From NCBI GenBank assembly GCA_017540915.1, contig JAFYAD010000180.1:1-8429 (forward strand): a stretch of DNA of 8,429 bases, written 5' to 3'. Below, in pieces: positions 6,243-8,429 of this stretch; position 1 is the first letter of the stretch; each line of letters starts with the position of its first letter. Under the pieces are notes generated by a model. That model did no database searches. It was not told the origin of the DNA and saw nothing but the letters and a program-made list of their open reading frames with translations. Both the position numbers and the translations under genes were made by a program. The stretch comes from Lachnospiraceae bacterium. GTDB taxonomy: Bacteria > Bacillota_A > Clostridia > Lachnospirales > Lachnospiraceae.

Positions 6243-6280
6243 AATGGCTCAATCATGCTTAACATAATTGAGCCATTTTT
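6243..6280. terminator. Rho-independent terminator, usable on both strands
   Basis: AATGGCTCAAT (6243-6253) and ATTGAGCCATT (6267-6277) form a perfect 11-bp stem with a 13-nt loop. On the plus strand it ends in TTTTT (6276-6280); on the minus strand it ends in ATTATTTTTTG. The plus-strand HTH gene already has its own terminator, so this one either ends a separate short transcript or stops antisense transcription from the Rpn leader. Confidence 0.75.
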
Positions 6281-6327
6281 GTGCAATATCACAACAAACT
6301 TCCGAAAAAGTTCTCTGTTTTAAATAA

Positions 6328-6356
6328 TTGACCTCTGACCGCCATCATGGTATCTT
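6328..6356 (+). promoter_or_regulatory. Candidate promoter for the Rpn-family gene
   Basis: TTGACC (6328-6333) and TATCTT (6351-6356) are 17 bp apart; the -35 is good (5 of 6) and the -10 moderate (4 of 6). The leader would be about 130 nt. Confidence 0.35.
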
Positions 6357-6447
6357 TTATCGAAAGCAAATCCGTCAGGTCTATTTTTGATTTTATCATG
6401 ATACATACCATTTCCCAACAAGTCACTTTCAACGGACACCTTATGCC

Positions 6448-6460
6448 CTTATGACATAAG
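6448..6460. promoter_or_regulatory. 13-bp perfect palindrome in the Rpn leader, possible operator
   Basis: CTTATGACATAAG is perfectly symmetric around its central A and is preceded by another CTTATG (6440-6445). It lies about 30 bp before the Rpn start and upstream of its AAGGAGG site (6478-6484). It could be a regulator binding site or an RNA stem that modulates initiation. It is noted by symmetry only. Confidence 0.3.
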
Positions 6461-6490
6461 AGAACCATACCTTTTTTAAGGAGGCTTTAT

Positions 6491-7390
6491 ATGACAAAGA
6501 AGAATACTTTGACAAAGACGAACACATCTCCCGAAGACTGGCATAATCTCGAAGGGAAAATCCCCTTTAGAATGACCAATGATTATCTTTTCCGTGCCCT
6601 TATGCAGGAAAACAATAGCGTGCTTTCCGCTTTTATCGCATCTCTCTTAGGCTGGAAAAAAACCGACATCACTTCTGCCACTATCGAGAATCCTATCATG
6701 TTGGGTTCCATAATGGAACAAAAGGATTTTGTCTTAGATGTGAATGTTCTCATCAATAATACTAAGACCGTAAATCTCGAAATGCAGGTTCTCGACGAAC
6801 ACAACTGGCCTGAGCGCTCCCTGGTCTATCTCTGCCGTGTCTTCGACAACATCAACCCTGACGATGACTATCGCGACATTATGTCTGCACATCATATTGG
6901 GATTTTAGGCTTCGATCTTTTCCCGAATGATCCCGAGTTTTATGCCACCTATCAGCTTCTCAATGTTAAAACTTCCAAAAAATATACTGACAAATTCACC
7001 CTGTCTGTGTTATCATTGACTTGTTTAGATAAGGCAACTGACGAAGACAAAGCTTCACACCTTGATGAGTGGGCTGCAATGTATAAAGCTAAAAGATGGG
7101 AGGATCTGCGTATGTTAGCACAAAAGAATCCGGATATCGACAATGCCGTGACCACTATGTTCACTCTCAGCAATGAAAAGATCATCAAAGAGCAGATGTG
7201 GGCGCGGGAGGACTATTACAGGCGTCAACGGACTTATGAAAGGATGATCAAGGAGCAGGAGGAAGAGCTGGCTGATCAGAAAAAAGAGTTGGCTGACCAA
7301 AAGAAAGAATTGGCTGACCAAAAGAAAAAATTATCTGAAAAAGATAAGCGTATTGCCGAATTAGAAGCACTGCTTGCAGCACAGAAATAA
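6491..7390 (+). CDS. Rpn-family PD-(D/E)XK nuclease / putative transposase-like protein
   Basis: The protein has 299 residues. The N-terminal part (PFRMTNDYLFRALMQEN, 25-41) and the core (KDFVLDVNVLI, then VNLEMQV) match the Rpn/PF12784 family. D83, E97 and Q99 fit the D...ExQ version of the PD-(D/E)XK catalytic site, with K78 and D79 just before. E. coli Rpn proteins are DNA endonucleases that promote RecA-independent recombination. The C-terminal third is charged and helical and carries three identical ELADQKK heptads (259-279) and a final KRIAELEALLAAQK, giving a coiled coil for self-association. AAGGAGG lies 6 nt before the ATG. A decayed second copy is at 5711-5874. These genes are often multicopy in Lachnospiraceae-type genomes. 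The function in this host is unproven; it is likely accessory. Confidence 0.88.
   Translation: MTKKNTLTKTNTSPEDWHNLEGKIPFRMTNDYLFRALMQENNSVLSAFIASLLGWKKTDITSATIENPIMLGSIMEQKDFVLDVNVLINNTKTVNLEMQVLDEHNWPERSLVYLCRVFDNINPDDDYRDIMSAHHIGILGFDLFPNDPEFYATYQLLNVKTSKKYTDKFTLSVLSLTCLDKATDEDKASHLDEWAAMYKAKRWEDLRMLAQKNPDIDNAVTTMFTLSNEKIIKEQMWAREDYYRRQRTYERMIKEQEEELADQKKELADQKKELADQKKKLSEKDKRIAELEALLAAQK
7265..7327 (+). repeat. Three 21-bp tandem repeats inside the Rpn-family gene
   Basis: Units at 7265-7285, 7286-7306 and 7307-7327 each encode ELADQKK. Units 2 and 3 are nearly identical at DNA level and unit 1 differs at several third positions. The unit equals three turns of a codon-based heptad, so changes in copy number would lengthen or shorten the coiled coil without breaking the frame. 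Confidence 0.8.
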
Positions 7391-7395
7391 AAAGA

Positions 7396-7432
7396 ATGGC
7401 CCGCATTCAAAACATTTTAGAATGCGGGCCAT
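7396..7432 (-). terminator. Strong hairpin terminator shared by the convergent Rpn and nitrogenase-like genes
   Basis: ATGGCCCGCATTC (7396-7408) and GAATGCGGGCCAT (7420-7432) form a perfect 13-bp GC-rich stem with an 11-nt loop. On the minus strand it is followed by TCTTTTTATTT, a good U-tail for the nitrogenase-like gene ending at 7451. On the plus strand the tail ATATTT is weaker, but the stem lies 5 nt after the Rpn stop and likely serves it too. Confidence 0.85.
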
Positions 7433-7450
7433 ATTTCATAAGAAAACATT

Positions 7451-8429
7451 TTATATACAACTCTCACAGCCTAATCCCTTACGCGGGATCAAGTCCGATG
7501 CGTCTTTTTCATGCAGCCAGGCGTCTTCCATCATGCCGGCAAACCGTGCTATACCGTCTATTCCCTGAAGATCTCCGCCCTCCACCATGTTTACGAAATA
7601 ATCAGTTCCGGTAAACCATGCCGCCTGAGTTCCTATAGCCAGAACCTTTACCGCTACACCCGAATCATCTCTGTAGAAACGTTCTTTCACTCTCATGGCA
7701 GGCTCGATGGGCATCTCAAACTTAACATGCGGTGCATTTTCTCGAAACCACTGCTGATCAGCTGATTCCTCGAAAGATACGGCATTAACATAAATCTCTT
7801 TGACATTAAACCCATGATCCAGCAGAAATCTTGCCATGCCCAGAGGTCTTGGGTGTGCGGTGTGATCTATCACTATCGGAGCATCGCCTATCAACGATTT
7901 CAGCTTACTATAGTTTTCCTCACATCGCCTTATCTGATCTGCTTCGTATTGCTCGAGTTTTGTCAAAAGCTCATCATCTGTGTACGTTTTCCCGGACAGG
8001 TTTTCCGAATCAATGTTTTTGCTGTCCGATAATTTGCCCAGTGTTTTGAACAGCTCTCTGTTTTGTTCCCTGCACTCATCATAAGAAAAAGAAAGCGGTA
8101 TATATAAGCCTTCTCGCCCAAGTCTTGAGGCTGTACTCTCCACCGCCTTTTTGCCGTTCGGTACGACCGCTGCAAAACACGATGAACCGCCCATATTCTT
8201 ATAGTCTGCATAAGTGTGAAGCTCCGGCATCTGCGTAACATTGTAACCGCAGAGCTCTGCCACTTTATAAAGATCCGAACTCTCACTTATGCAGACATTA
8301 CTGCCGATAAGCGAGAGTTTACCGGTTTCCTCAGGCAACGGCTCCAACACCCTGTACATATTGAGTCTCAGCTTCTGGTCCGGTGACATGCCCTCTTTTC
8401 GCATGATGGGGTCCATGAAACCGTGTACA
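7451..8429 (-). CDS. Nitrogenase component 1-like protein, probable partner subunit (N-terminus outside the window)
   Basis: The visible 325 residues run in an open frame from the window edge (VHGFMDP...) to a TAA at 7451-7453. An internal ATG at 8416 has no ribosome binding site upstream and the frame continues beyond it, so the true start is outside. The visible part shows the Rossmann-type domains of nitrogenase component 1: KLSLIGSNVCISESSDLYKV, then APIVIDHTAHPRPLGMARFL, then a C-terminal AAWFTGTDYFVNMVEGG stretch. The position expected for the FeMo-cofactor cysteine reads FAAVVPNGKK, without cysteine. The protein ends in GLGCESCI, an unusual terminal CxxC. P-cluster-type cysteines, if present, would lie in the missing N-terminal part. 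It is a likely alpha-type partner of the protein at 2115-3305, although about 4 kb of unrelated genes now separate them. The partnership and function are inferred. Confidence 0.75.
   Translation of the reverse strand, partial: VHGFMDPIMRKEGMSPDQKLRLNMYRVLEPLPEETGKLSLIGSNVCISESSDLYKVAELCGYNVTQMPELHTYADYKNMGGSSCFAAVVPNGKKAVESTASRLGREGLYIPLSFSYDECREQNRELFKTLGKLSDSKNIDSENLSGKTYTDDELLTKLEQYEADQIRRCEENYSKLKSLIGDAPIVIDHTAHPRPLGMARFLLDHGFNVKEIYVNAVSFEESADQQWFRENAPHVKFEMPIEPAMRVKERFYRDDSGVAVKVLAIGTQAAWFTGTDYFVNMVEGGDLQGIDGIARFAGMMEDAWLHEKDASDLIPRKGLGCESCI

Noticed and set aside
2115..8429. A true nitrogen-fixing nitrogenase (NifDK)
   Set aside because: The FeMo-cofactor cysteine position lacks cysteine in both proteins, one P-cluster cysteine is missing, and no other nif gene is visible.

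Overview
The window looks like chromosomal DNA from an anaerobic, low-to-moderate GC Gram-positive bacterium, most likely a Clostridia member of the Lachnospiraceae type (Butyrivibrio/Roseburia-like). This is inferred from [FeFe]-hydrogenase maturation genes, strong GGAGG-type ribosome binding sites, an Rpn-family PD-(D/E)XK protein with a coiled-coil tail, and an HTH plus AbrB regulator. No single gene fixes the genus.

Left part, minus strand (about 1-3700): a gene row reads, in transcription order, a 74-residue basic coiled-coil protein (3553-3329), a nitrogenase component 1-like subunit (3305-2115), hydF (2037-799) and hydE (469 to beyond base 1). A promoter candidate lies at 3693-3721. 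A 194-bp palindromic repeat with inverted ends (487-680) sits between hydF and hydE, and a shortened relative lies at 3728-3782, just upstream of the promoter candidate.

Middle, minus strand (about 3800-5490): a two-gene unit made of a membrane acyltransferase and a translationally coupled HTH/AbrB regulator, with a good promoter candidate in front and a terminator candidate behind.

Middle, scar and plus strand (about 5550-7432): a GGDEF-domain fragment (minus), a shrunken relic of an Rpn-family gene (plus), a small HTH_26-type regulator, a cluster of hairpins with two rho-independent terminators, and an intact Rpn-family gene with a heptad-repeat tail. This has the character of accessory DNA.

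Right edge, minus strand (7451 to beyond 8429): the C-terminal part of a second nitrogenase component 1-like protein. The two nitrogenase-like genes look like partners (an alpha/beta-type pair) but are separated by about 4 kb of unrelated genes.

The point of most interest is the association of two divergent nitrogenase-like proteins with HydE and HydF. The one seen in full keeps two of the three usual P-cluster cysteine positions. Neither shows a cysteine at the position expected for the FeMo-cofactor ligand. This is not a nitrogen-fixation locus. It suggests an ATP-driven electron-transfer or cofactor-assembly system tied to H-cluster chemistry, or some other unassigned reduction. No NifH-like partner and no HydG are visible; they may lie outside the window.
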